Positions 16,889 to 25,555 of a DNA stretch of 48,636 nucleotides are shown in pieces; the stretch's first letter is position 1, and each line of letters begins with the position of its first letter. The stretch is from Paraburkholderia tropica (GTDB lineage: Bacteria > Pseudomonadota > Gammaproteobacteria > Burkholderiales > Burkholderiaceae). The DNA lies in assembly GCF_914484835.1 (NCBI RefSeq), contig NZ_CAJZAR010000102.1, positions 1 through 48,636 on the forward strand, read 5' to 3'. A program made the translations under genes and the position numbers. The notes beneath the pieces are model-generated. The model did no database searches. It had not been told where the DNA came from and saw nothing but the letters and a program-made list of their open reading frames with translations.

Positions 16889-17220
16889 GCCGGTGGACTG
16901 AAAGCGGTGCGCTGAATTGGCGTGCTGGATTGGCCCTGCCGCAGCGCCTTGCCTGGCGGCGTTTGAATCGCCTCGGCCCTGTCCTGGCGTAAGCGCCCTG
17001 AAAGTTTGTCTGCCCGCATCCCGGCGACGCGCGCCGCCGACGCGTTACAATAGCGCCCGCCCGGCCCCTGCGGCATTGCGGCGCAGCGCGCGAACGTGAA
17101 ATACGTGCCAGCGCGCGCGGCGCGCGCCGTCGCGGCCCTGCCCGAATCGTCAGAACCGTCCGTTGCGCCTGCTGCGGGCGTTTCGTCCGGTTCCCACGAT
17201 CATCGCGACCCACAACGCAC
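16889..17220. other. Intergenic region
   Basis: About 330 bases. A TACAAT box at 17045-17050 could be a -10 element for the UPF0114 gene. Nothing else is recognised. Confidence 0.4.
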
Positions 17221-17826
17221 ATGTCAGCCGCTCGTCCCCAGCCGCCGTCCCGCCATCGCATGCCGCTGCTGCCCAGCATCATCTTCATGAGCCGCTGGCT
17301 GCAGGTGCCGCTGTACCTCGGCCTGATCGTCGGGCAGATCGTCTATTGCGTGCTGTTCCTCAAGGAAGTGTGGCATCTCGTCAGCCACGCGACGTCGCTC
17401 GACGAGACGAGCATCATGCTCGCCGTGCTCGGCCTGATCGACGTGGTGATGATTTCGAATCTGCTCATCATGGTGATCGTCGGCGGCTACGAGACTTTCG
17501 TCTCGCGCATGGGCCTCGAAGGCCACCCCGATGAACCCGAATGGCTCGACCATGTGAACGCCGGCGTGCTCAAGGTGAAGCTCGCGATGGCGCTCATCAG
17601 CATTTCGTCGATTCATCTGCTGAAAACCTTCATCAATCCTGATGCCGTTTCCGAGCGCACCGTGATCTGGCAGGTGGCGATTCACGTCGCCTTCCTGCTC
17701 TCCGCGCTCGTGATGGCCTGGATCGACCGCATCACGACGCACACGCATCCCGAGCATTACCACGACCTCGCCGCGCGCCATCCGGTGCCGGAGCGTGTCG
17801 TGCGCGAAACGGCGACGTCGGAGTAA
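17221..17826 (+). CDS. UPF0114 (YqhA-like) membrane protein
   Basis: A 201-residue protein with the UPF0114 signature FMSRWLQVPLYLGLIVGQIVYCVLF, a second helix pair around IMLAVLGLIDVVMISNLLIMVIVGGYETFVSR, and a C-terminal helix FLLSALVMAWIDRI followed by a His-rich tail (THTHPEHYHD). Three or four membrane helices are visible. The function of the family is unknown. It precedes fumarase by 53 bases and may share its transcript. Confidence 0.9.
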   Translation: MSAARPQPPSRHRMPLLPSIIFMSRWLQVPLYLGLIVGQIVYCVLFLKEVWHLVSHATSLDETSIMLAVLGLIDVVMISNLLIMVIVGGYETFVSRMGLEGHPDEPEWLDHVNAGVLKVKLAMALISISSIHLLKTFINPDAVSERTVIWQVAIHVAFLLSALVMAWIDRITTHTHPEHYHDLAARHPVPERVVRETATSE

Positions 17827-17879
17827 TACCGGCGCACCGGCCACAATTCGAAACACCCCTGTCCCCACAGAAGCTAGCC

Positions 17880-19403
17880 ATGACCGTCATCAAGCAGGAA
17901 GACCTGATCCAGAGCATCGCGGATTCGCTCCAGTACATCAGCTACTACCATCCGCAGGATTACATCGAAGCGCTCGGCCGCGCCTACGAGCTCGAAGAGA
18001 GCCCGGCAGCGAAGGACGCGATCGCGCAGATCCTCACCAACAGCCGCATGTGCGCCGAAGGCCGCCGCCCGATCTGCCAGGACACCGGCATCGTCACGAT
18101 CTTCGTGAAGGTCGGCATGGACGTGCGCTGGGATGGCGCGACGATGGGCGTCACCGACATGATCAACGAAGGCGTGCGCCGCGGTTACCTGAACCCGGAC
18201 AACGTGCTGCGCGCGTCGATCGTGTCGCCGCCCGAAGGCGGCCGCAAGAACACGAAGGACAACACGCCGGCCGTGATCCACTACGAGATCGTGCCGGGCG
18301 ACAAGGTCGACGTGCAGGTCGCGGCCAAGGGCGGCGGCTCGGAGAACAAGTCGAAGTTCGTCATGCTCAACCCGTCCGACTCGATCGTCGACTGGGTGCT
18401 CAAGACCGTGCCGACGATGGGCGCGGGCTGGTGCCCGCCGGGCATGCTCGGCATCGGCATCGGCGGCACCGCTGAAAAGGCGATGCTGATGGCGAAGGAA
18501 TCGCTGATGGAGTCCATCGACATTCAGGACATCATCAAGCGCGGTCCGAAGGACTGGATCGAAGAACTGCGCGTCGAACTGCACGAAAAGGTCAACGCGC
18601 TCGGCATCGGCGCGCAGGGTCTGGGCGGTCTCGCCACCGTGCTCGACGTGAAGATTCACGCTGCACCGACGCACGCGGCCTCGAAGCCGGTCGCGATGAT
18701 CCCGAACTGCGCCGCCACGCGCCACGCGCACTTCGTGCTCGACGGCTCGGGTCCCGCGAAGCTCGAAGCGCCCTCGCTCGACGCATGGCCGAAGGTCAAC
18801 TGGGAACCGAACACGGAAACCAGCAAGCGCGTCGACCTGAACACGCTCACGCCGGAAGAAGTGGCTTCGTGGACGCCGGGCCAGACGCTGCTGCTGTCGG
18901 GCAAGATGCTCACGGGCCGCGACGCGGCGCACAAGCGCATCGCCGACATGCTCGCCAAGGGCGAAAAGCTGCCGGTCGATTTCAAGAACCGCGTGATCTA
19001 CTACGTCGGCCCGGTCGATCCGGTGCGCGACGAAGTCGTCGGCCCGGCAGGTCCCACGACGGCCACGCGCATGGACAAGTTCACCGAACTGATGCTCTCG
19101 CAAACGGGCCTCATCTCGATGGTGGGCAAGGCCGAGCGCGGTCCGGTCGCGATCGAGGCGATCCAGAAGCACAAGGCTGCGTACCTGATGGCCGTGGGCG
19201 GCGCCGCCTACCTCGTGTCGAAGGCGATCCGCGGCTCGAAGGTCGTCGCGTTCGAAGACCTCGGCATGGAAGCCATCTACGAATTCGACGTGTTCGACAT
19301 GCCGGTGACGGTCGCCGTCGATTCGTCGGGTACCTCGGTTCACAAGACCGGCCCGGCGGAGTGGCAGGCGAAGATCGGGAAAATCCCCGTCGCGACCGCA
19401 TGA
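17880..19403 (+). CDS. fumA: Class I fumarate hydratase (4Fe-4S)
   Basis: A 507-residue class I fumarase, interconverting fumarate and malate in the citric acid cycle. The iron-sulfur alpha domain contains Cys66 (RPICQDTG), Cys185 (GWCPPGM) and Cys277 (IPNCAAT), the likely cluster ligands, and GGGSENKSKF. The C-terminal beta domain has SGKMLTGRDAAHKR and GPTTATRMD. Length is that of one-chain enzymes. An intrinsic terminator follows at 19435. As an oxygen- and iron-sensitive enzyme it suits the iron-related surroundings. Confidence 0.96.
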   Translation: MTVIKQEDLIQSIADSLQYISYYHPQDYIEALGRAYELEESPAAKDAIAQILTNSRMCAEGRRPICQDTGIVTIFVKVGMDVRWDGATMGVTDMINEGVRRGYLNPDNVLRASIVSPPEGGRKNTKDNTPAVIHYEIVPGDKVDVQVAAKGGGSENKSKFVMLNPSDSIVDWVLKTVPTMGAGWCPPGMLGIGIGGTAEKAMLMAKESLMESIDIQDIIKRGPKDWIEELRVELHEKVNALGIGAQGLGGLATVLDVKIHAAPTHAASKPVAMIPNCAATRHAHFVLDGSGPAKLEAPSLDAWPKVNWEPNTETSKRVDLNTLTPEEVASWTPGQTLLLSGKMLTGRDAAHKRIADMLAKGEKLPVDFKNRVIYYVGPVDPVRDEVVGPAGPTTATRMDKFTELMLSQTGLISMVGKAERGPVAIEAIQKHKAAYLMAVGGAAYLVSKAIRGSKVVAFEDLGMEAIYEFDVFDMPVTVAVDSSGTSVHKTGPAEWQAKIGKIPVATA

Positions 19404-19434
19404 TGTGTATGATTCGGTTTCACACCGAAATCTA

Positions 19435-19462
19435 AAAACCGGGGCTTACGCCCCGGTTTTTG
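19435..19462 (+). terminator. Terminator after fumarase
   Basis: AAAAACCGGGGC and GCCCCGGTTTTT form a 12-bp stem around TTAC, followed by TTTTTG. Confidence 0.93.
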
Positions 19463-19484
19463 TTTTGGAAAACGCAAAACGTAA

Positions 19485-19500
19485 CGAGATTAATTCTCAG
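19485..19500 (+). promoter_or_regulatory. Weak Fur-box-like site before bfr
   Basis: The 13 bases GAGATTAATTCTC form a near-palindrome like half of a Fur site. It is weaker than the sites before bfd and ftrA, so confidence is low. Confidence 0.3.
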
Positions 19501-19611
19501 CACGTGCAAGTGTTTGATTTCAGCCGGGATTCGGCCTTGGCATTTGCGTATTGAGCGTTTATTGTTCGAACCAGTGTTTGAAAACCCACGCCCCACAAGG
19601 AAGGAAAGATC

Positions 19612-20091
19612 ATGCAAGGCGACAAAAAAGTCATCGAGTATTTGAACGCGCAACTCAAGAATGAGCTTACCGCGATCAACCAGTATTTTCTGCATGCGCG
19701 CATGTACAAGCACTGGGGGCTCGAGAAACTTGGCAAGCATGAATATGACGAATCGATCGGCGAAATGAAGCACGCCGACTGGCTTATCGAACGCATTTTC
19801 ATGCTCGACGGCCTGCCTAATCTCCAGGATCTGCATAAGCTGCTGATCGGCGAAGAGACCAAGGAAATCCTCGAATGCGATCTGAAGCTCGAACAGATTT
19901 CGCAATCCACGTGTAAGGAAGCCATCGCTTATTGCGAATCGGTGCGTGACTTTATTTCGCGTGAAATCTTTACGAAGATTCTCGACGACACTGAAGAACA
20001 TATCGACTGGCTCGAAACGCAGATCGACCTGATCGACAAAGTCGGCCTCCAGAACTATCAGCAAACGATGATGGGTTCGGTAGAATCCTGA
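19612..20091 (+). CDS. bfr: Bacterioferritin
   Basis: A 159-residue four-helix ferritin-like protein, preceded by AAGGAAGG. Haem ligand Met52 is present (IGEMKHAD), as are the ferroxidase residues Glu18, Glu51 and His54 and the later EEHIDWLE motif. It stores iron as a 24-subunit cytoplasmic shell. Its electron donor Bfd is encoded 1.3 kb downstream, with murI between them. GC content is lower than in neighbours, which is common for this gene. Confidence 0.97.
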   Translation: MQGDKKVIEYLNAQLKNELTAINQYFLHARMYKHWGLEKLGKHEYDESIGEMKHADWLIERIFMLDGLPNLQDLHKLLIGEETKEILECDLKLEQISQSTCKEAIAYCESVRDFISREIFTKILDDTEEHIDWLETQIDLIDKVGLQNYQQTMMGSVES

Positions 20092-20211
20092 TCGCCCGGG
20101 CTCACGCGGCGCATCCGCAGCGATTGCGGGTGCGGCCCCGAGCGCGGCGTGGCTTCTCTATATAGTCACGCCGTCCGCGAGCCCTGATTCTTTTCCGCTT
20201 TCCCGACGCAC

Positions 20212-21066
20212 TTGAACCTTCCGGCTTCCACTCGCGCCGCGCCCATCGGCATCTTCGATTCCGGTCTGGGCGGCCTCTCGGTGCTGCGCGCCGTGCGCGC
20301 GCTGCTCCCCGCCGAACGGCTCGTCTATGTGGCCGACTCGCGCTATGCGCCCTACGGCCAGCGCGACGACGACTTCATCGCCGACCGCACGCTCGCGATC
20401 GGCGAATGGCTGGTGGCGCAGGGAGCCAAGGCACTCGTGGTGGCCTGCAACACAGCCACGGCGCAATCCATCGAATTCGTGCGCGCGCGCCTGCCGATTC
20501 CGCTCGTGGGCGTCGAGCCGGGCATCAAGCCCGCCGCGCTGCTGTCGCGCTCGCGCGTCGCGGGCGTGCTCGCCACGCAGGTCACCTTGCGCAGCGCGCG
20601 TTTCCAGGCGCTGATCGAACGCCATGCCGCCGATCTGCGCGTGCTGAGCCAGCCGGGCCACGGTCTGGTGGAAGCAGTCGAGCGTTGCGACGTCGACTCG
20701 CCCGATCTGGTGCAACTGCTGCGCGGCTATGTCGAGCCCATGCTCGATGCGGGCGCGGATACGCTCGTGCTCGGCTGCACGCACTACCCATTTCTCGATG
20801 CCGCGATCCGCTCGATCGTCGGCGAACGCATGACGCTCGTTGATACGAGCGTCGCCATCGCGCGTCAGCTCGAACGCGTGCTCGATCAGCACGGCCTGCG
20901 CGCCGACGCGCTGGCATCCGGTTCCGAAAGCCCCGAGGCGCGCTTTTGCTCGACCAGTGACGGCGCGCATCTGCGCACGCTCGCGGCGGCACTGCTCGGC
21001 ATCGAGGCGCAGGTGGAACGCGTGAGCATTCCGTCGCGCCGCACGCGCGAACTCGCCTCGCTCTAA
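20212..21066 (+). CDS. murI: Glutamate racemase
   Basis: A 284-residue enzyme making D-glutamate for peptidoglycan. It begins with TTG at 20212. The two catalytic cysteines are Cys79 (VVACNTATA) and Cys189 (LGCTHYPF), and the substrate motif IFDSGLGG (residues 14-21) is intact. It lies between bfr and bfd in the same direction, separated by 120 and about 340 bases, so it may have its own promoter. Confidence 0.96.
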   Translation: MNLPASTRAAPIGIFDSGLGGLSVLRAVRALLPAERLVYVADSRYAPYGQRDDDFIADRTLAIGEWLVAQGAKALVVACNTATAQSIEFVRARLPIPLVGVEPGIKPAALLSRSRVAGVLATQVTLRSARFQALIERHAADLRVLSQPGHGLVEAVERCDVDSPDLVQLLRGYVEPMLDAGADTLVLGCTHYPFLDAAIRSIVGERMTLVDTSVAIARQLERVLDQHGLRADALASGSESPEARFCSTSDGAHLRTLAAALLGIEAQVERVSIPSRRTRELASL

Positions 21067-21408
21067 TCTCCCCATCGGCGTCAGGGTCGCTCGGCGATTT
21101 TTCGCCGCTCGCGCCACGCCGCTCGCGCCCCTTTTTCTCGCAGCCCGTCTCTGCGCACGCGCTCGATCGGCGCTCACGTCCCCATCCCGCGACGCCCACC
21201 CAGCGGGGCTTTCACGCTATCGGCCCTCTCGGCGGCCCACATCGCGCCCCGATTCGCCGCACCCCGCCCCGATCCCACCCCTTGATCTCAAACAGCAATT
21301 TCTCTGCTAAGCCCCGAGTTTCGTTACAAAAATTCCCTGCGCATGCTTGCCAAATGGTCCAAACATAATGATAATAATTCGCATTAACTCTCTCTATTGC
21401 GCTCCATC
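21067..21408. other. Intergenic region murI - bfd
   Basis: About 340 bases. The right end contains the Fur-type site at 21366-21384. The rest is C-rich with no recognised feature. Confidence 0.5.
21366..21384 (+). promoter_or_regulatory. Fur box before bfd
   Basis: AATGATAATAATTCGCATT matches the Fur 19-bp consensus well (GATAATGATAATCATTATC type), 25 bases before the bfd start. It should repress bfd and possibly the downstream tonB-exbBD genes when iron is plentiful. Confidence 0.75.
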
Positions 21409-21660
21409 ATGATTGTCTGCGTGTGCAAGTCCGTCTCCGACCGGACGATTCGTGCCTCGATCGCCGAGGGCATGGACTCTTTCGACGAGCTGCAGTTCGA
21501 GCTTGGCGTCGCGACCTGCTGCGGCAAGTGCGAAGAATCCGTTCGCGACGTGATGGCGCAAAGCGGCGTCTGTGCGAGCCGCTGCGGCGTGACCCGCCCG
21601 CAAGTGGCCGTCGTCCCGCACGTGGTGCCGATGACGTTCTACGAGCGCAAGGCGGCCTGA
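21409..21660 (+). CDS. bfd: Bacterioferritin-associated ferredoxin
   Basis: An 83-residue [2Fe-2S] protein. The ligands are Cys4, Cys6, Cys38 and Cys41 (MIVCVCKSVS and ATCCGKC). It reduces the haem of bacterioferritin to release stored iron. The start at 21409 is chosen because it places the conserved N terminus first. The C-terminal 30 residues extend beyond the core. A Fur site lies upstream, as expected for an iron-release protein. Confidence 0.95.
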   Translation: MIVCVCKSVSDRTIRASIAEGMDSFDELQFELGVATCCGKCEESVRDVMAQSGVCASRCGVTRPQVAVVPHVVPMTFYERKAA

Positions 21661-21812
21661 ACCGGCGCTTGCACCGAGTTTCCGGCGCGCGTTCGCAGCT
21701 CCCGCGCGCCGTGCTTCACCGCTCGCTAGCCGAGCGCTTTACCGCCGACAGCAAGCCAGTTTCTTGACCAGCCAGCTAGCGCCTGTTTCCTTTTTCCCGG
21801 AGGATGCCCGCT

Positions 21813-21875
21813 ATGGAATTGCTGATCGGATTCGTGACCACCGTGTGCATCTCGCTGTTGATTTTTCGCCCATAA
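21813..21875 (+). CDS. 20-residue hydrophobic peptide
   Basis: A 21-codon open frame from ATG at 21813, with GGAGG at 21799-21803, nine bases upstream. The product starts MELLIGFVTTV, is almost wholly hydrophobic and ends IFRP, so it would be a single membrane-spanning micropeptide. It lies between bfd and tonB in the same direction. It resembles KdpF- or CydX-type subunits only in size and hydrophobicity. No function is claimed; a conserved frame in relatives would confirm it. Confidence 0.5.
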   Translation: MELLIGFVTTVCISLLIFRP

Positions 21876-21938
21876 AGCTGCCTGTAGCGACGCGTTGCCC
21901 AGCCTGCGCGCCGTCGTTATCCGGGCGGCAACGCTAAT

Positions 21939-22673
21939 ATGCAGGCTACCCAAACCACCGCTAGCGCGTTCTCGTTTCCCGCCGTCCGCACGAACCGCCG
22001 AGTCGTGACGGCGAGCGCGATCGTCATCGCGCTCCACGCCGCGCTCATCGCCGTCGTGCTCATGAAACGCGACGCCGTCACGCCGGTCGCCCTCGAATCG
22101 CAGACGATCACGGCCGAGCTGCTCAAGCCCGAACCGGTCGCCGCGCCCGCCGCGATCCAGTCCACGCCCACGCCGCCACCGCCCAAGCCGGTGCCGGTCA
22201 AGCACGAAAAGCCCAAGGTCCAGCCCAAGCCGAAACCCACGCCCACCCCGCCGCTGCCGGTCGCGGACGCGCCTTCGCAGCACGTCGTGGAAACGCCCGC
22301 TCCGTCGCAGCCGGCTCCGCCCGCGCCCACGCCGCCGGCTCCGGCCGCCCAGGCCGCACCCGCGGTCGGCAAGCCGACCATGGCCCTGACGGCGCCTAAG
22401 AACGTGTCGCACCTGGAGTGCAACATCGTCAAGCCCGACTACCCGACGCTGTCGCGCCGCCGCGGCGAAACCGGCACCGCCTATGTCCACTTCGTGGTGG
22501 GCCTGACCGGAAAGATCGAGAATATCGAGCTGAAGAAGAGCAGCGGCTACAGCCGTCTCGACGACGCCGCGATGGGCGCGATGCGCGACAGCTCGTGCAA
22601 GCCGTACCTGGAGGACGGCCAGCCCGTGCGCGCCGCCTACACGCAGCCTTTCGGTTTCACCCTCGACGATTGA
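21939..22673 (+). CDS. tonB: TonB energy-transducing protein
   Basis: A 244-residue periplasm-spanning protein. Residues about 22-42 form the N-terminal membrane anchor (VVTASAIVIALHAALIAVVLM), residues 65-145 are a Pro/Lys-rich rigid linker (PPPPKPVPVKHEKPK), and the C-terminal domain shows PDYPTLSRRRGETGTAYVHFVV and SSGYSRLDDAA. It carries proton-motive energy to outer-membrane siderophore and haem receptors. It is followed by exbB and exbD, the usual operon. Confidence 0.95.
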   Translation: MQATQTTASAFSFPAVRTNRRVVTASAIVIALHAALIAVVLMKRDAVTPVALESQTITAELLKPEPVAAPAAIQSTPTPPPPKPVPVKHEKPKVQPKPKPTPTPPLPVADAPSQHVVETPAPSQPAPPAPTPPAPAAQAAPAVGKPTMALTAPKNVSHLECNIVKPDYPTLSRRRGETGTAYVHFVVGLTGKIENIELKKSSGYSRLDDAAMGAMRDSSCKPYLEDGQPVRAAYTQPFGFTLDD

Positions 22674-22751
22674 CGACGCCCGGTGTAACGGCAGCGCCAT
22701 CCGTCTGAATGAGAATCACAACGTTTAACGCATCGAATCAAGGAAAAAAGC

Positions 22752-23480
22752 ATGCAGAGCTACGGTATCGCCCACGTTTGGGCGCAAGGGGATTTCGTCA
22801 CACGCGGCATCGCGCTCGCGCTGTTGATCATGTCGGTGCTGTCGTGGTGCGTGATCGTCATCAAGGGCTGGAACGTCGCGCGCCTCAAGCGCCTCACGAA
22901 GAACGCCGAACAGCAGTTCTGGCACTCGGACGACCTCGCCGACGGCGTCAAGAAGCTCGGCACCGGCACGCCTGAGGACAATCCGTTCCTCGCGCTCGCG
23001 CTGTCGGGCCAGGAAGCCGCCGATCACCATCACCAGACGCAGCCGCATCTGCACGACCGCATGGACGTGTCGGACTGGGTCACGCGCTGCCTGAAGGACA
23101 CGATGGACGAGTCGGTCGCGAAGATGCAAAGCGGTCTCGCGATTCTGGCCTCGATCGGCAGCACGGCGCCGTTCGTCGGCCTGTTCGGCACGGTGTGGGG
23201 CATCTATCACGCCCTGCTCTCGATCGGCGCGACGGGCCAGACCTCGATCGACGCGGTCGCGGGTCCGGTCGGCGAAGCGCTCATCATGACGGCGTTCGGC
23301 CTGTTCGTGGCGATTCCGGCGGTGCTCGGCTACAACGCGCTCACGCGCGCCAACAAGTCGATCGTGACGAAGCTCAACCGCTTCGCGCACGGCCTGCACG
23401 CGTTCTTCGTGACGGGCGCGCGTCTGTCGTCGACCACGGCGAAGAACGGCAACCTGCGCGTCGCCGCACGCAGCCACTAA
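22752..23480 (+). CDS. exbB: ExbB proton-channel subunit
   Basis: A 242-residue MotA/TolQ/ExbB-family membrane protein preceded by AAGGA. One N-terminal helix (ALALLIMSVLSWCVIVIKGW) is followed by a cytoplasmic domain and the conserved channel pair with GLFGTVWGIYHALL and ALIMTAFGLFVAIPAVLGYN. A His-rich stretch (DHHHQTQPHLHD) in the cytoplasmic loop is unusual. Partner of ExbD and TonB. Confidence 0.96.
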   Translation: MQSYGIAHVWAQGDFVTRGIALALLIMSVLSWCVIVIKGWNVARLKRLTKNAEQQFWHSDDLADGVKKLGTGTPEDNPFLALALSGQEAADHHHQTQPHLHDRMDVSDWVTRCLKDTMDESVAKMQSGLAILASIGSTAPFVGLFGTVWGIYHALLSIGATGQTSIDAVAGPVGEALIMTAFGLFVAIPAVLGYNALTRANKSIVTKLNRFAHGLHAFFVTGARLSSTTAKNGNLRVAARSH

Positions 23481-23498
23481 TTCGCGGAGGCAGCAAAC

Positions 23499-23918
23499 AT
23501 GGCGATGAGCCCCTTTGCCAGCGACGACGACGATGGCCTGATGAACGAGATCAACATGACGCCGCTCGTCGACGTCATGCTGGTTCTGCTGATTGTTTTC
23601 ATGGTGACGATCCCCGTGATCCGCCACGCCGTGAAGATCGACCTGCCGCACGCGAGCAGCGTGAAGGAAGACAGCAAGCCCGCGCAGATCAACGTATCGA
23701 TCGAAGCGGACGGCACGGTGCTGTGGGACGGCGACGCCGTCAACGACGATCAGCTCACGGCGAAGATCGCGGCGGCCGCGCAGCAGCAGCCGCAGCCCGA
23801 ACTGCATCTGAACGCCGACCGCAAGGTGCAATACGAAAAGGTTGCCCAGGTGATGTCGGCCGCGCAGAGCGGCGGTCTGACGAAGCTCGGTTTCGTGACC
23901 GATCCGGCGCATCACTGA
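23499..23918 (+). CDS. exbD: ExbD proton-channel subunit
   Basis: A 139-residue protein with one N-terminal membrane helix and the family motif NEINMTPLVDVMLVLLIVFMV, which contains the proton-carrying Asp of the ExbD/TolR family, and a periplasmic domain of about 90 residues. GGAGG lies before the ATG. It completes tonB-exbB-exbD and is followed by two intrinsic terminators. Confidence 0.96.
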   Translation: MAMSPFASDDDDGLMNEINMTPLVDVMLVLLIVFMVTIPVIRHAVKIDLPHASSVKEDSKPAQINVSIEADGTVLWDGDAVNDDQLTAKIAAAAQQQPQPELHLNADRKVQYEKVAQVMSAAQSGGLTKLGFVTDPAHH

Positions 23919-23950
23919 TGCGTTGATCCGCACGTCAAACGCGGGATAAA

Positions 23951-23980
23951 ACGCGCGGCGCTCATCGCCGCGCGTTTTTG
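23951..23980 (+). terminator. Terminator after exbD
   Basis: ACGCGCGGCG and CGCCGCGCGT pair around CTCAT, followed by TTTTTG. Confidence 0.9.
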
Positions 23981-24011
23981 TTTTCAGGCCTTGTTTTCAG
24001 GGCCCAAAAGT

Positions 24012-24045
24012 AAAAGGCCTTCATCGTCAGATGAAGGCCTTTTTT
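24012..24045 (+). terminator. Second terminator after exbD
   Basis: AAAAGGCCTTCAT and ATGAAGGCCTTTT pair over 13 bases and a T run follows. The A run on the other side makes it usable from both strands, so it can also end leftward transcripts from the LysR gene. Confidence 0.88.
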
Positions 24046-24374
24046 CGTGCGCACGCAGCGCATTCGGGCGGTGGCGACACTCCCCGACAATCGATCGGTT
24101 CACATCGGCACATGCGACTGCCGTGGTCGACACGGACTGCGCTTTCAGCCCTGAAGGCCCACTATGATAGCGGCCATCTAATCCCGCTCAAGACCGGTGC
24201 TTGGCGAGACGGCTTCAATATATGCCTCCCGCCGCACACGTTCAATAGTTCGGCCATTGAAAGTAACGATTGCCGGCCGCGCTTAAATGCCAAAAGGCAA
24301 AGACGTGACACGCGCGCGGATGTTCGCAAAGCTTCGAACGCGTTGAACCGCAACGCGACTCAAGCCGTTTCGAC
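24046..24374. other. Gene-free stretch between terminators and LysR gene
   Basis: About 330 bases of lower GC than its surroundings. A short GACTCAAGCCGTTTCGA direct duplication occurs at 24357-24388, running into the end of the LysR gene. Nothing else is recognised. Confidence 0.4.
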
Positions 24375-25433
24375 TCAAGCCGTTTCGATATTGCTCGGCG
24401 ACTTCGTGCGCGGCCGGCCGCCCGTCGAAAGCGAACTACTGGGTCCCTGATTGCCCTGCCCAGCCTGGTTCTGTGCGGCAAGCGCGGCGATCTCGCTGCG
24501 AAGCGGACATTCCTGCTGAAGACCCTTGTCGGCGTCGAGCACTTCGACGAGGTAATCGACGAACGCGCGCACAGCGGGCACCATGCCCTGACGCGAGAGG
24601 AATACCGCATAGAGTTGCGGCACCGGCAGCGTCCAGCCCGGCATCACCGGCGAAAGCTTGCCCGAGCGCAGCGCGGCGCCGTACATCATCTCCGGCATCG
24701 CGGCGATACCGAGGCCCTGCAACGCAGCCTCGCGGATCGTCGTGAGGTCGGCGCTGATGAGGCGCGGCTCGTGTTCATGCGCGTGGCGCGTACCGTCCGG
24801 CGCGATCAGCTGAAAGACGTGGCGGCCGTCGCCCGTGGGCGTGTCGAGCGTCTCGAAGCGGGACAGATCGTCGGGCGTGAGCGGCGGCGCGTTCTGCGCG
24901 AGCAGGCTCGGCGCGCCCACCAGCATCTGCTCGGTGCGCCACAGCGGACGCACGACGATATTGGCGTTCTGCGGCGGCTCCGAGCGCACGCGCAAAGCGA
25001 TATCGACGGAGTCCTCGAACAGGTCGATCACGCGATTCGTCACGCGCATCACCACCCGCACTTCGGGATAGCGATGCATGAATTCGGGGATGATCTGCGA
25101 AAAGATGGTCTGCGACAGCGTGACCGGCACGCTCACGCGCACCGTGCCGCGCGGCGAGGAACGCAGCGACTGCACCACGTTCACGGCGGCCTGCGCCTCG
25201 GCGAGCATGGCGCGGCAGTGCTGGTAGAACAGCTCGCCCGCCTCGGTGAGCGCAAGCTTGCGTGTGGAGCGTTGCAACAGACGCACGCCGAGCGACGACT
25301 CCAGCTCGCTCACGCGCCGCGACAGCCGCGACTTCGAGATGCCGAGCACCCGTTCGGCCGCCGAGAATCCGCCGTGCTCCACCACCTGCGAGAAGTACAT
25401 CAGGTCGTTCAGGTTGTGCGAATCGATTTTCAT
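24375..25433 (-). CDS. LysR-family transcription regulator
   Basis: A 352-residue regulator. The start at 25433 (MKIDSHNLNDLMYFSQVVEHGGF) gives the standard N-terminal helix-turn-helix SAAERVLGISKSRLSRRVSELE, followed by a LysR substrate domain (about 90-295) with PRGTVRVSVPVTLSQ. A C-terminal tail of some 50 residues rich in Gln, Ser and Gly is longer than in most members. It is divergent from the pirin gene, the usual arrangement with a target, and may regulate it. Confidence 0.93.
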   Translation of the reverse strand: MKIDSHNLNDLMYFSQVVEHGGFSAAERVLGISKSRLSRRVSELESSLGVRLLQRSTRKLALTEAGELFYQHCRAMLAEAQAAVNVVQSLRSSPRGTVRVSVPVTLSQTIFSQIIPEFMHRYPEVRVVMRVTNRVIDLFEDSVDIALRVRSEPPQNANIVVRPLWRTEQMLVGAPSLLAQNAPPLTPDDLSRFETLDTPTGDGRHVFQLIAPDGTRHAHEHEPRLISADLTTIREAALQGLGIAAMPEMMYGAALRSGKLSPVMPGWTLPVPQLYAVFLSRQGMVPAVRAFVDYLVEVLDADKGLQQECPLRSEIAALAAQNQAGQGNQGPSSSLSTGGRPRTKSPSNIETA

Positions 25434-25498
25434 GTCGTCGTTCCAGCGATGGGACAATCCATTGCGATCAGGCGGTCAAACAGGCCAAATCGGCTACC

Positions 25499-25504
25499 TA
25501 TAAT
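25499..25504 (+). promoter_or_regulatory. -10 box of the pirin gene
   Basis: A perfect TATAAT lies 52 bases before the pirin start in the LysR / pirin divergent region. No strong -35 box is evident, which fits an activator-dependent promoter. Confidence 0.45.
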
Positions 25505-25555
25505 AGCGGTTTGTTTCGCATATCGCGCAATTCCCATTTTTCCGAGGTGATATCC

